From Bryobacterales bacterium (GTDB lineage: Bacteria > Acidobacteriota > Terriglobia > Bryobacterales > Bryobacteraceae): a stretch of DNA of 64,000 nucleotides. The translations under genes and the position numbers were made by a program. The DNA lies in contig JADZBH010000070.1 in the NCBI GenBank assembly GCA_020852175.1, positions 25,229 through 89,228 of the forward strand. Reading direction: 5' to 3'. Position 1 is the stretch's first letter; each line of letters begins with the position of its first letter. Shown here piece after piece: positions 53,765 to 62,699 of this stretch. The notes under the pieces are model-generated. The model was not told the origin of the DNA and made no database searches. It saw only the letters and a list, made by a program, of their open reading frames with translations.

Positions 53765-54997
53765 ATGAAACTGCCCCTTGGCCTGCTGGCCCTGGCTGCC
53801 GCGTCGTTGCACGCGCAGACCCTGTCGTTGCAGGACCTCATCCACGAGGCCCTCACCCATAACCCCGAAGCCGCCGCGGCGCAAAAGCGGTACGAAGCCG
53901 CGCGCCTACGCCCCTCCCAGGCCGCCTCGCTGCCGGAAACCACGTTCGCCGCCGGATGGAACTCCAGCGGACGCCCCTGGCCCGGCGCCGGACTGGGCAT
54001 GGAGCCCACGGCGAGCATCGGCATCATGCTGACGCAGGAGTTCCCTTTCCCAGGCAAGCGCAAGCTTCGCGGAGAGGCCGCCGAAACCGAAGCCAAAGCC
54101 GAATTCGAGGTCTACGCGGCGGTTCAACTCTCCCTCGTCTCACGGGTGAAGCAGGCCTGGCACCGCCTCGGCTACACCTACCTGGCCGAGGATGTCCTGC
54201 ACCGCAACCAGGCGCTGTTGCGGCGGCTCCTTCGCATCACCGAGATTCGCTATGCCGCCGGCAAGGCCGCCCAGCAGGATGTCTTCAAGGCGCAAACGCA
54301 ACTGTCCATCCTCGAAACGCGGCTGATTCAACTGGAGCGCGAACGCGCCGCCCGCACGGCCGAGATGCTTAGCCTTCTGAATCGCAAGCCCGGCGCCGGA
54401 CTGGGCCGGGTCACGCTGGAACGCCCCGTGCCGCTGGCCCGTTCCCTGGAAGATCTGTTCGCGCTGGCCAGCGAACGCTCGCCCGCGCTGCGCCGCGACG
54501 AAAAGATCATTGCCCGGAACCAGGTGGCCCTCAACCTCGCCCGCAAGGAGGTCTATCCGGACTACGCCCTCACGGGCGGCTACTACAACATGGGCGCCAT
54601 GCGCGACATGTACATGTTCCGCGTGGATTTCAAGCTGCCCACCTCCTGGTTCCGCAAACAGCGGCCCATGGTGGCCGAATCCGCCGCCCTGCTCGCCGAA
54701 TCGCGGCACACGCTGGCCGCGGACGCGCAAAGCCTCGCCTTCCGCGTGAAGGACGAATACCTGCTGGCGCAAACCTCCGAACGCCTGATGCGGCTTTACG
54801 AGGAGTCCATCGTGCCTCGCGGCAGCCTGGCTCTGGAATCCTCGCTGTCAAGCTACGAAACCGGCGCCGTCGACCTTCTCACCGTCCTGATGAATTTTCA
54901 AACCGTCCTCGACTACCAGCTCAACTATTACGAGGAGATGCTGAACTTCTCGCTCGCTTCCGCGCGTATCGAGGAACTGACGGGAGCCAACCTGTGA
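53765..54997 (+). CDS. cusC: TolC-family outer-membrane factor (CusC-like)
   Basis: A 410-residue outer-membrane channel with signal peptide (MKLPLGLLALAAASLHAQ). Coiled-coil helices alternate with beta-strands: LTHNPEAAAAQKRYEAARL near 35-55, FPFPGKRKLRGEAAETEAKA near 97, and QTQLSILETRLIQLERERA near 180. A GAGAGAG Shine-Dalgarno precedes the ATG. The stop overlaps the adaptor GTG by 4 bases. It has no lipobox, unlike CusC of E. coli, so it may not be lipid-anchored. Confidence 0.87.
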   Translation: MKLPLGLLALAAASLHAQTLSLQDLIHEALTHNPEAAAAQKRYEAARLRPSQAASLPETTFAAGWNSSGRPWPGAGLGMEPTASIGIMLTQEFPFPGKRKLRGEAAETEAKAEFEVYAAVQLSLVSRVKQAWHRLGYTYLAEDVLHRNQALLRRLLRITEIRYAAGKAAQQDVFKAQTQLSILETRLIQLERERAARTAEMLSLLNRKPGAGLGRVTLERPVPLARSLEDLFALASERSPALRRDEKIIARNQVALNLARKEVYPDYALTGGYYNMGAMRDMYMFRVDFKLPTSWFRKQRPMVAESAALLAESRHTLAADAQSLAFRVKDEYLLAQTSERLMRLYEESIVPRGSLALESSLSSYETGAVDLLTVLMNFQTVLDYQLNYYEEMLNFSLASARIEELTGANL

Positions 54998-56412
54998 AGC
55001 GCGCCCTCTTCGGTTTGCTGCTCCTGGCCGCCGGCTTCGGCGGCGGCTGGTACTTCTCCCGACGTGCGCCCGCCCCGGCGGCGTCTCCGGTCCGCAAGGC
55101 GCTCTATTACATCGATCCGATGCACCCCTGGTACAAGTCCGATAAACCGGGCATCGCGCCGGACTGCAACATGCCCCTGGTCCCGGTCTACGAAGACGAT
55201 CCGGCGGCCAGGAAGCCGTCCCAGCCGGACCATCGCACGGTGCTCTACTACTACGATCCCCAACACCCCGCCTACCGTTCGGAAAACCCCGGGCTCAACC
55301 CCGAATCCGGCGATGAACTCGTGCCCATGTACGAGAACGATCCCTCGTCGTTCTCTCCGGGCACCATCCAGATCTCCACGGAAAAGCAGCAACTGATCGG
55401 CGTACGGACCGGCGTTGTCGAGGTGGCTTCGGCATCACGCATACTGCGCGCCGTCGGCAAGGTCACCATCGACGAACGCCGCATCCACCACGTTCACTCC
55501 CGGACTGAAGGCTGGATCGAGAAGGTTCATGCCGACTACGTCGGTCAACCCGTGAAACACGGGCAATTGCTGCTTACCCTGTACAGCCCCGAACTGTTCG
55601 CCACCCAGCAGGAATACCTGCTTGCCTTGCGCGCCCGCGAGGCGATGTCGGGCAGTTCGCGCCCCGATGACCGCGCGCAGATGGAGTCGCTGATCGCCGC
55701 CGCCCGCCAACGCCTGGAACAGTGGGAGGTGACGCCCGAACAGATCGCCAGCCTGGAACGCACGCGCAAGCCGGTTCGCGATCTTCCCTTTTATTCGCCG
55801 CACGCGGGCATCGTGACCGCACGCAACGCTTTTCCGCACCAGATGGCCAAGCCTGACCTCGAGCTTTACACCATCGTCGATTACTCGCGCGTGTGGGTGA
55901 TCGCCGACCTCTACGAGTACGAGGCCTCCAACGTCCGCCCCGGAATGACGGCCACGGTCATCAGCAGCTACACGCGGGGCCGTCCGGTGCAGGCGCGCGT
56001 GACCTTCGTGCAGCCCGAGGTCGATCCCGCCACGCGCACAATCAAGGTGCGTCTGGAACTCGACAACCCCGGGCTGACGCTGAAACCCGATATGTTCGTC
56101 GATGTCGAGTTCAAGCTTTCGAGTCCGGCACGGACGATGGTTCCCGCCAGCGCCATTCTCGACTCGGGCTTGCGCAAGCGCGTTTTCCTTGATCGCGGCG
56201 ACGGTTATTTCGAGCCGCGCGAAGTCACCACCGGCGAAACCGTGGGGGATCGCGTCGTCATCCTCCGGGGCCTCCAACCCGGCGACCACATCGTGGTGAG
56301 CGGCAACTTCCTGATCGATTCCGAAAGCCAGCTCAAATCCGGCGGCCAGGATCCCGCGCCAGCCGCACCTGCGCCGTCCGCGCCTGCACCGGCGGAGCAC
56401 CGCCATGATTGA
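54994..56412 (+). CDS. cusB: CusB-like adaptor with tandem heavy-metal-binding domains
   Basis: A 472-residue adaptor beginning with an uncleaved-type membrane helix (ALFGLLLLAAGFGGGWYF). Two copies of the YHS-like heavy-metal-binding domain follow: ALYYIDPMHPWYKSDKPG...CNMPLVPVYEDD (~37-70) and VLYYYDPQHPAYRSENPG...DELVPMYEND (~84-118). The first retains Met-His and a Cys-x-Met; the second lacks the Cys and has Gln for Met, so it is probably degenerate. Then comes the standard adaptor: lipoyl halves (HHVHSRTEGWIEKVHADYVG and FYSPHAGIVTARNAFPHQM), coiled coil, beta-barrel (RVWVIADLYEYEASNVRPGM) and C-terminal domain, ending in a Pro/Ala tail with HRHD. It feeds Cu(I) or Ag(I) to the pump. Confidence 0.9.
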   Translation: MKRALFGLLLLAAGFGGGWYFSRRAPAPAASPVRKALYYIDPMHPWYKSDKPGIAPDCNMPLVPVYEDDPAARKPSQPDHRTVLYYYDPQHPAYRSENPGLNPESGDELVPMYENDPSSFSPGTIQISTEKQQLIGVRTGVVEVASASRILRAVGKVTIDERRIHHVHSRTEGWIEKVHADYVGQPVKHGQLLLTLYSPELFATQQEYLLALRAREAMSGSSRPDDRAQMESLIAAARQRLEQWEVTPEQIASLERTRKPVRDLPFYSPHAGIVTARNAFPHQMAKPDLELYTIVDYSRVWVIADLYEYEASNVRPGMTATVISSYTRGRPVQARVTFVQPEVDPATRTIKVRLELDNPGLTLKPDMFVDVEFKLSSPARTMVPASAILDSGLRKRVFLDRGDGYFEPREVTTGETVGDRVVILRGLQPGDHIVVSGNFLIDSESQLKSGGQDPAPAAPAPSAPAPAEHRHD

Positions 56413-59400
56413 CCGCATCATCGAGTTTTCCGCGCATAACCGGCTGCTGATCTTCCTGCTGGCCGCCGCTCTTACGCTTGCCGGCTGGTGGTGCATGCAT
56501 CGCGTCCCGCTCGACGCCATCCCGGACTTGAGCGACACCCAGGTAATCCTCTACTCGCGATGGGACCGCAGCCCGGACATCCTCGAGGACCAGGTCACCT
56601 ACCCCATTGTCACCGCCATGCTCGGCGCGCCCCGCGTGAAGGACGTCCGAGGCTTCTCCGACTTCGGCTACTCCTACGTCTACGTCATCTTCGAAGAGGG
56701 AACCGACATCTATTGGGCCCGCTCCCGCACCCTGGAAATGCTGTCCTCGGTGCTGCCCCGTCTGCCTCAGGGCGTGACCACGGAAATCGGTCCCGATGCC
56801 ACCGGGCTCGGCTGGGTGTTCCAATACGTTCTCATCGACGACAGCGGGAAGCACTCGCTCGCCGAACTCCGCAGCATCCAGGACTGGTACCTGCGCTATC
56901 ACCTGAAGGCAGTGCCGGGCGTGGCCGAAGTCGCACCCCTGGGAGGCTTCGTCCGCCAGTATCAGGTGAACGTCGACCCTAACCGCCTCCAGGCGCTGAA
57001 GATTCCCATTGGCAAGGTGGCCGAAGCCGTGCGCGCGGGGAACAACGATGTGGGCGGCCGGCTGGTCGAGTTCTCCGGCGCCGAATACATGGTGCGGGGG
57101 CGCGGCTATGTCCGCTCGACCGCCGACATCGAACGCATCGTGCTTACGGCCAATGAATCCGGGGTTCCCGTGCGCGTGGGCGACGTGGGCACGGTGACGC
57201 TGGGCCCCGACATACGACGCGGCGTGGCTGACTGGAACGGCACGGGCGACGTCGTGAGCGGTATCGTCGTGATGCGCCAGGGCGAAAACGCGCTGGCCGT
57301 CATCGACCGCGTGAAGGCCAAGCTCGGCGAACTGCGGTCCGGGCTGCCGGACGGGGTCCGCGTGGTCACCGCCTATGACCGGTCCGACCTGATTCAACGC
57401 TCCATCGGCACGCTGAAGCGCACGCTCACGGAGGAATTGATCGTCGTCTCGCTCGTGATCCTCATCTTTCTCTGGCACGTTCCCAGCGCCCTGATCCCCA
57501 TTCTCACCATCCCCATCGCCATCCTTATCTCGTTCATCCCGATGTACGGCATGGGCATCACCTCGAACATCATGTCGCTGGGAGGCATCGCCATCGCCAT
57601 CGGCGCCATGGTGGACGCCGCCATCGTCGTCGTCGAACAAACCCACAAGAAACTCGAGGAATGGGAACGCGACGGGCGAAAGGCCGATTACAAGGAGGTG
57701 GTCATCACCGCCGTGAAGGAGGTTGGCGGCCCCAGTTTCTTCGCGCTCCTCGTCATCGCCGTCTCCTTCCTGCCCGTTCTGACGCTGGAAGCGCAGGAAG
57801 GGCGGCTATTCAAGCCGCTCGCCTACACGAAGAACTTCTCCATGATCGTCGCCGCCGTGCTCGCCATCACGCTCGATCCGGCCATGCGGCTCACGTTCAC
57901 CCATCTCCGCAACTTCGACTTCCGCCCGCGCTTCCTCGCCCGCGCCGCCTCGGCGCTGCTCGTGGGCAAGATCCATTCCGAGGAGAATCACCCCATTTCG
58001 CGCATTCTGATCCGCCTGTACGAGCCGGTTTGCGCGTTTTCGTTGCGTTGGAAATGGGCCGTCATCACAGGCGCCGTCGCGCTGGTCGCCCTCACCGTGC
58101 CTGTGTATGAACGTCTGGGCTCCGAATTCATGCCGCCGCTCGACGAGGGGTCGCTCCTTTACATGCCCACGACGCTGCCCGGCATCTCCGTGGGCGAGGC
58201 GCAGCACCTGCTTCAGGTGCAGGACCGCATCCTGCGCCAGTTTCCAGAGGTGCACAGCGTTCTCGGCAAGGCGGGCCGCGCCGAAACTCCCACGGACCCC
58301 GCTCCATTTTCGATGATGGAAACCGTCGTGCTGCTAAAGCCCCACGAACAGTGGCGCAAGCATCCCACCTGGTACAGCGAGCGCGCTCCGGAATGGCTCA
58401 AACCGGCTTTGCGCCACATCACCCCCGACCACATCTCCACCGAGCAACTGGTGGAGGAGATGAACCAGGCGCTCCAGATTCCAGGCACCTCGAATGCCTG
58501 GACCATGCCCATCAAGAACCGTATCGACATGCTCACCACGGGCATCCGCACGCCGGTCGGCATCAAGATTTTCGGCTCCGACACCAGGCAGATCGACGCC
58601 ATCGGGCTGCAACTGGAAAACCTGCTCCGCAACGTTCGCGGCACGCGCAGCGTCTTCGCCGAACGCACGGCCGGCGGTTATTTTCTCGACCTCGACTGGA
58701 AGCGGGACAACCTGGCCCGCTACGGCCTTTCCATCGAGGACGCGCAGAATGTGGTGATGTCCGCCATCGGCGGTGACGCCGTCACCACCACCATTGAAGG
58801 CCGCGAACGCTACACCGTGAACGTCCGTTACCACCGCGACTTCCGAAGCGACCAGGCCAGCCTGGAGCGCGTCCTCGTCCCGGCCATGGAGGGCCGCACG
58901 CAAATCCCCGTCGCTGAACTGGCCGACATCCATGTGCGCAGCGGCCCCTCCATGCTGCGCGATGAGAATGGCATGTTGAGCGGCTATGTATTCCTCGATG
59001 TCGCCGGCCGGGACATTGGCGGCTACGTCGAGGATGCGAAACACGCCGTCACTTCCGGCCTCGCCTTGCCGCCCGGTTACACGCTGCAATGGAGCGGGCA
59101 GTATGAATCGCTGGCCCGGGTGCGGGAAAAGCTGAAGGTGGTGCTACCGCTCACGCTCTTCCTCATCGTGCTGCTGCTGTACATGAACACGCGCTCGTTC
59201 GCCAAGACGGGCATCATTCTGCTCGCCGTTCCCTTTTCGGCGGTGGGAGCCATCTGGCTGCTCCATTGGCTGGGTTACAACATGAGCATTGGCGTCTGGG
59301 TCGGCCTCATCGCGTTGTTGGGAGTTGACGCCGAAACCGGCGTCTTCATGCTCCTTTATCTCGATATCGCCTACGCCGAGGCGAAGAAGGCCGGCAGGCT

Positions 59401-59668
59401 GACGAGCCTTGCCGCGCTGCAGGAGGCGATTCTGCACGGCGCCGTGAAGCGCATCCGTCCCAAGTTCATGACCGTGGCCACGATGTTCCTCGGTCTCATC
59501 CCCATCATGTGGTCCACGGGCGCCGGAGCCGACGTCATGAAGCGCATCGCCGCGCCCATGCTCGGCGGCATCCTCACGTCGTTCGTTCTCGAACTGGTGG
59601 TTTATCCCGCGATTTATGAGGTATGGAAATGGCATTTCGAATTGAAGCGCGAATTATCGCAGGCCTAG
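56405..59668 (+). CDS. cusA: Cu/Ag RND efflux pump (CusA-like)
   Basis: A 1087-residue HME-RND pump. TM4 reads SLGGIAIAIGAMVDAAIVVV, the CusA monovalent-cation signature, with Glu following in VVVEQTHKKLEEW. The first periplasmic stretch IPDLSDTQVILYSRWDRSPD and the half-repeat landmarks GSEFMPPLDEGSLLYMPTTL and NRIDMLTTGIRTPVGIKIFG (Met in the metal path) match CusA. It overlaps the adaptor stop by 8 bases and the next exported protein by about 40 bases. Its signature differs from the DFG type of the 27702 pump, so the two systems probably serve different metals. Confidence 0.93.
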   Translation: MIDRIIEFSAHNRLLIFLLAAALTLAGWWCMHRVPLDAIPDLSDTQVILYSRWDRSPDILEDQVTYPIVTAMLGAPRVKDVRGFSDFGYSYVYVIFEEGTDIYWARSRTLEMLSSVLPRLPQGVTTEIGPDATGLGWVFQYVLIDDSGKHSLAELRSIQDWYLRYHLKAVPGVAEVAPLGGFVRQYQVNVDPNRLQALKIPIGKVAEAVRAGNNDVGGRLVEFSGAEYMVRGRGYVRSTADIERIVLTANESGVPVRVGDVGTVTLGPDIRRGVADWNGTGDVVSGIVVMRQGENALAVIDRVKAKLGELRSGLPDGVRVVTAYDRSDLIQRSIGTLKRTLTEELIVVSLVILIFLWHVPSALIPILTIPIAILISFIPMYGMGITSNIMSLGGIAIAIGAMVDAAIVVVEQTHKKLEEWERDGRKADYKEVVITAVKEVGGPSFFALLVIAVSFLPVLTLEAQEGRLFKPLAYTKNFSMIVAAVLAITLDPAMRLTFTHLRNFDFRPRFLARAASALLVGKIHSEENHPISRILIRLYEPVCAFSLRWKWAVITGAVALVALTVPVYERLGSEFMPPLDEGSLLYMPTTLPGISVGEAQHLLQVQDRILRQFPEVHSVLGKAGRAETPTDPAPFSMMETVVLLKPHEQWRKHPTWYSERAPEWLKPALRHITPDHISTEQLVEEMNQALQIPGTSNAWTMPIKNRIDMLTTGIRTPVGIKIFGSDTRQIDAIGLQLENLLRNVRGTRSVFAERTAGGYFLDLDWKRDNLARYGLSIEDAQNVVMSAIGGDAVTTTIEGRERYTVNVRYHRDFRSDQASLERVLVPAMEGRTQIPVAELADIHVRSGPSMLRDENGMLSGYVFLDVAGRDIGGYVEDAKHAVTSGLALPPGYTLQWSGQYESLARVREKLKVVLPLTLFLIVLLLYMNTRSFAKTGIILLAVPFSAVGAIWLLHWLGYNMSIGVWVGLIALLGVDAETGVFMLLYLDIAYAEAKKAGRLTSLAALQEAILHGAVKRIRPKFMTVATMFLGLIPIMWSTGAGADVMKRIAAPMLGGILTSFVLELVVYPAIYEVWKWHFELKRELSQA

Positions 59669-60342
59669 CACTGGCGCTGGCGGCACATGCGGAAACCGTG
59701 ACGCTCGCCGCCAGGCACGATCACCTGAAGGGTTCCTGCGCGGGCACGATCTCGATTACTTTCGGAGGCATCGAGTTCAACGGAGGCGGCTCCAGGAAGC
59801 CCCATCGCTTTTCGTGGAAGTGGGATGGCGTGCAGCAGGTGACGCTTTCCGCCAAGGCCATCGCCATCCTGAGCTACCAGGACCGCTGGACGCGGCTCTA
59901 CGCGGACCGCCAGATGCGGTTCGCGCTCGTCCCTGGCGCGCCGCTCGCCGGGGCTGGGGAAGAACTGCGCAAGGCCCTAGGCCGCAAATTCGTGGAGGCC
60001 TTCGCCGCCGAATCCACTCCCCTCTGGTCGCTTCCGGCCAAGCATCTCACCGGCTTCAAGGGCCATACCGGCACTCTCGACATGAATGACGGCGGGCTCG
60101 CCTTCCGTTCCAAGGACATTACGCGAACCTGGCTCTGGAGCGACATCGAGAACGTCTCCAGCGCAGGCCCGTACGAACTTACGCTAACCACCTTCGAGCG
60201 CTCGCGCATCCACTATGGCGGCCGGCGCGACTTCACATTTCAACTGCGCGAACCCATCACGCCCGAGCGCGTGGACGGCTTGTGGCGGCGCGTCACGCGC
60301 CCCACGCACATCCTGACCGAATTCACCAACAAGGAGCACTAA
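59629..60342 (+). CDS. Exported protein downstream of cusA, unknown function
   Basis: About 237 residues with a signal peptide (IEARIIAGLALALAAHAE). The mature part is mainly beta (CAGTISITFGGIEFNGGGS, HRFSWKWDGVQQVTL, RIHYGGRRDFTFQLRE) and may be two similar half-domains. One cysteine only. Start ATG 59629 has GAGG seven bases upstream and lies inside the end of cusA (40-base overlap), so it belongs to the operon. I do not recognise a family; a periplasmic accessory role in metal resistance is suggested by context only. Confidence 0.65.
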   Translation: MAFRIEARIIAGLALALAAHAETVTLAARHDHLKGSCAGTISITFGGIEFNGGGSRKPHRFSWKWDGVQQVTLSAKAIAILSYQDRWTRLYADRQMRFALVPGAPLAGAGEELRKALGRKFVEAFAAESTPLWSLPAKHLTGFKGHTGTLDMNDGGLAFRSKDITRTWLWSDIENVSSAGPYELTLTTFERSRIHYGGRRDFTFQLREPITPERVDGLWRRVTRPTHILTEFTNKEH

Positions 60343-60345
60343 ACC

Positions 60346-60657
60346 ATGAAATACGCAGCCATCCTCTTCACCGCGGCCAGCCTGCTCGCCGCGCCCCAAA
60401 CCTTTACCGGTGTGATCACCGACGACATGTGCAAGGCGGGGCATACCGCCATGAACATGGGCCCCGACCCGGAGTGCGTCCGCAAATGCGTGCGCGAAAT
60501 GGGGAGCAAGTTCGCGCTTTATGACGGCAAGAAGGTGTACAAGCTGAGCGATCAGAAACTCCCCGAACCCTTCGCCGGGAAAAAGGTGGTGGTCAAAGGC
60601 ACGCTCTACGAAAAGACCGGCATCATCAAGGTGGATTCGATCGCGGCGGCTAAATAG
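60346..60657 (+). CDS. Small exported DUF5818-like protein
   Basis: A 103-residue protein with a signal peptide (MKYAAILFTAASLLAAP) and a compact beta domain. Conserved features are TGVITDDMCKAGHTAMNMGP, CVRKCVREMGSKFALYDGKK, and FAGKKVVVKGTLYEKTGII. Three Cys (one in DDMCKAGH, two in CVRKCV) with adjacent Met-His could hold a metal or be a disulfide. Such proteins recur in acidobacterial genomes; their function is not known. AAGGAG lies nine bases before the ATG and the gene follows the previous stop by 3 bases, so it closes the Cus-type operon. Confidence 0.75.
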   Translation: MKYAAILFTAASLLAAPQTFTGVITDDMCKAGHTAMNMGPDPECVRKCVREMGSKFALYDGKKVYKLSDQKLPEPFAGKKVVVKGTLYEKTGIIKVDSIAAAK

Positions 60658-60665
60658 CGCGGCCG

Positions 60666-61613
60666 TCATCGCAGCAGGTAAAACAGCGTGACCGCCAGAA
60701 GCGCGGCCAGGCACCAGAGCATCCATCCGCTCCGGGGCCTGGCCGTGACGCTGTCCGGTGCCGGAACAGACTCAACGGGCAGGCTGGGCCTGCGCATCTC
60801 GGCGGTCTCCTCCTGCTCCTGCTCCCGCATGGCTCCCGGTTCATCGCGGCGGCTTTCTCCGCACAGAATGGCCACAACGGTCACGTTGTCCTGCTGCGGC
60901 AGCCCCAGTGTGAGCGCGCGCCGCACCAGCGCCTCGGCCGGATCGCCCGTCTCGGCCAGAGCCGCACGCATCTGAGCGAGGGAGAGCGTCTTGAACAGCC
61001 CGTCGGTGGCCAGAACAACCACGTCGCCCTCGCGCAGCTCCAACGGGGCTTCCATCCGGTCGATTTCCGGCGCCTGGTCCATCCCGATGAAGCTGGTGAG
61101 AGCCTCGCGTTGCGGATGGCTCATCGCCAGATCCTCGGCCAGTTCGCCGCGTTCCACCTGGTGATCGAGGTATTCGCCGAACACATGCGCCACGTTGAGA
61201 CGCCGTATCTCCCCGCCTCGCACCAGGAACAGGCCGCTGTCGCCCGTGGAGACATAGTACAAACACCCGTTCCTTACGGCTGCGGCGATGAAAGTCGTGC
61301 CCATTTGCCCAGGCAGGCTGCGCGCGGCGGCCTCGCGGCGCACGGCCTCGTTGGCGTCCAACAACGAACGGGTGAGCGCATGGGCGAGCGTGGTTCCTAC
61401 GGCGCGTGCCTGAAAGCTCTCTCCGAACGCCTGCACGGCCCGGCGGGACGCCACGTCTCCGTGCGCCAGTCCCCCCATGCCATCGGCGATGACCACCGCC
61501 AGGCAACGGTCCTGCTCCGGCGTATCCACGTCCCCTTCGAGAATGCTGAAACAATCTTCCTGGTAGGGCCTGGCCCCAATGTTCTGAGCATTCGTTGTGC
61601 GTAGAGGGAACAT
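60666..61613 (-). CDS. PP2C-family serine/threonine phosphatase with C-terminal membrane anchor
   Basis: A 315-residue phosphatase. Motifs in order: RPYQEDCF (metal Glu/Asp), VVIADGMGGLAHGDVASR, GTTFIAAAVRNGCLYYVSTG DSGLFLV, VVVLATDGLFKTLS, and PQQDNVTVVAIL. These are the Stp/PrpC-type metal and phosphate residues. An acidic linker (~255-290) leads to a single C-terminal membrane helix (GWMLWCLAALLAVTLFYLL), so the enzyme is anchored with the catalytic domain cytoplasmic. It would reverse Hanks-type kinase phosphorylation; no kinase gene is in the window. It is convergent with the DUF5818-like gene. Confidence 0.9.
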   Translation of the reverse strand: MFPLRTTNAQNIGARPYQEDCFSILEGDVDTPEQDRCLAVVIADGMGGLAHGDVASRRAVQAFGESFQARAVGTTLAHALTRSLLDANEAVRREAAARSLPGQMGTTFIAAAVRNGCLYYVSTGDSGLFLVRGGEIRRLNVAHVFGEYLDHQVERGELAEDLAMSHPQREALTSFIGMDQAPEIDRMEAPLELREGDVVVLATDGLFKTLSLAQMRAALAETGDPAEALVRRALTLGLPQQDNVTVVAILCGESRRDEPGAMREQEQEETAEMRRPSLPVESVPAPDSVTARPRSGWMLWCLAALLAVTLFYLLR

Positions 61614-61642
61614 GGCGGATCACGCGTGCGCGACTCTTCAGC

Positions 61643-61673
61643 TTGCCACGCACGGCCCCCGGCGTGGTACGCT
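61643..61673 (+). promoter_or_regulatory. Possible promoter of the EamA transporter gene
   Basis: TTGCCA (61643-61648) and TACGCT (61668-61673) have a 19-base spacer. The -10 ends 13 bases before ATG 61687, giving a leader of about six bases. Confidence 0.35.
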
Positions 61674-61686
61674 CCGGGATTCTCTC

Positions 61687-62529
61687 ATGACTGGCGAAGC
61701 GTTGAAAAGCCGTGCCTGCCTGCTGGCGTCGGCGTTTCTGTTTTCCACGGGCGGCGCGGCAATTAAAGCGGCCGGGATGCCGTCCTGGGAGATTGCCGGA
61801 GCCCGCTCGCTGGTGGCCGCGCTGGCGCTGCTGGCGCTCGTGCCCGGTTCCCGCCGCCTCGCCGGCCGCCGCCACCTGCTGGTGGCATTCAGCTACGCCC
61901 TCACGCTGGTCGCCTTCGTGGCCGCCAATAAGCTCACAACGTCGGCCAACGCGATTTTCCTTCAATCTACGGCTCCGCTCTATCTCCTGCTCGCCTCCCC
62001 GCTTCTGCTCAAGGAACCGGTGAAGCGGGCCGACGTGTGGGGCCTCGTACTCATGGCCGCGGGCATGGTGCTGCTGTTCACCTCCGCCGACCCGCCCACG
62101 GCGCTTGCCGCCGATCCCATGCGCGGCAACCTGCTCGCCACGTTCTCCGGACTCACCTGGGCCGGTGTCGTCCTCGGCGTGCGCTGGCTGGAGCGCGACC
62201 GGCCTGGAGACGGAGCCGCCATGGTCGTCCACGGCAACATAATGGCGTTTCTGATCTGCCTGCCGTTCTTCGATGGCGTTCCTTCGGCCAGCGCCACGGC
62301 CTGGGCCACCATCCTCTACATGGGCTGTATTCAGGTTGCTCTCGCCTATGTGTTCCTCACGCGCGGTTTGCGCGGCGTACCGGCGCTGGAGGCTTCGCTG
62401 CTGCTGCTGTTCGAACCCGCGCTGAATCCTCTCTGGACCTGGCTCGCCCACGGAGAACGTCCCACGCCCGTTGCGCTCGCCGGAGGAGCGCTCATCGTCA
62501 GCGCCACGGGTGTGCGTTTGCTGCGCTAG
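61687..62529 (+). CDS. EamA/DMT-family transporter
   Basis: About 280 residues with roughly ten hydrophobic segments, the RhaT/EamA drug-metabolite transporter layout of two repeats. Each repeat begins with a Ser/Gly-rich helix: CLLASAFLFSTGGAAIKAAG and GNLLATFSGLTWAGVVLGVR. AFVAANKLTTSANAIFLQSTA and SLLLLFEPALNPLWTWLAHGE are typical of the family. It may export metabolites or amino acids; substrate unknown. An upstream frame to 61597 lacks support, so ATG 61687 is chosen. Confidence 0.9.
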   Translation: MTGEALKSRACLLASAFLFSTGGAAIKAAGMPSWEIAGARSLVAALALLALVPGSRRLAGRRHLLVAFSYALTLVAFVAANKLTTSANAIFLQSTAPLYLLLASPLLLKEPVKRADVWGLVLMAAGMVLLFTSADPPTALAADPMRGNLLATFSGLTWAGVVLGVRWLERDRPGDGAAMVVHGNIMAFLICLPFFDGVPSASATAWATILYMGCIQVALAYVFLTRGLRGVPALEASLLLLFEPALNPLWTWLAHGERPTPVALAGGALIVSATGVRLLR

Positions 62530-62664
62530 GCCAGCGCCCTGGTGGCTACTGGGACTGCGGTGTCCCATGGCCTATTCCCTAGTACGCCAGGCCCACGCTC
62601 GCGTCAGCGTTCCGAGCCGCGAGAATAGGGACTCTTCCCAATTGGGCCGCGCCCTCCCGCACCG

Positions 62665-62670
62665 TACAAT
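62665..62670 (+). promoter_or_regulatory. -10-like box before the small HTH-like gene
   Basis: TACAAT at 62665-62670, 29 bases before ATG 62700. No clear -35 found. Confidence 0.3.
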
Positions 62671-62699
62671 CCATAGTGAGAGTAACCCACCTTCACACC

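Noticed and set aside
60841..62568. 575-codon minus-strand frame
   Set aside because: Spans two genes (phosphatase and transporter) in other frames; Gly/Arg/Gln-rich, no domain.
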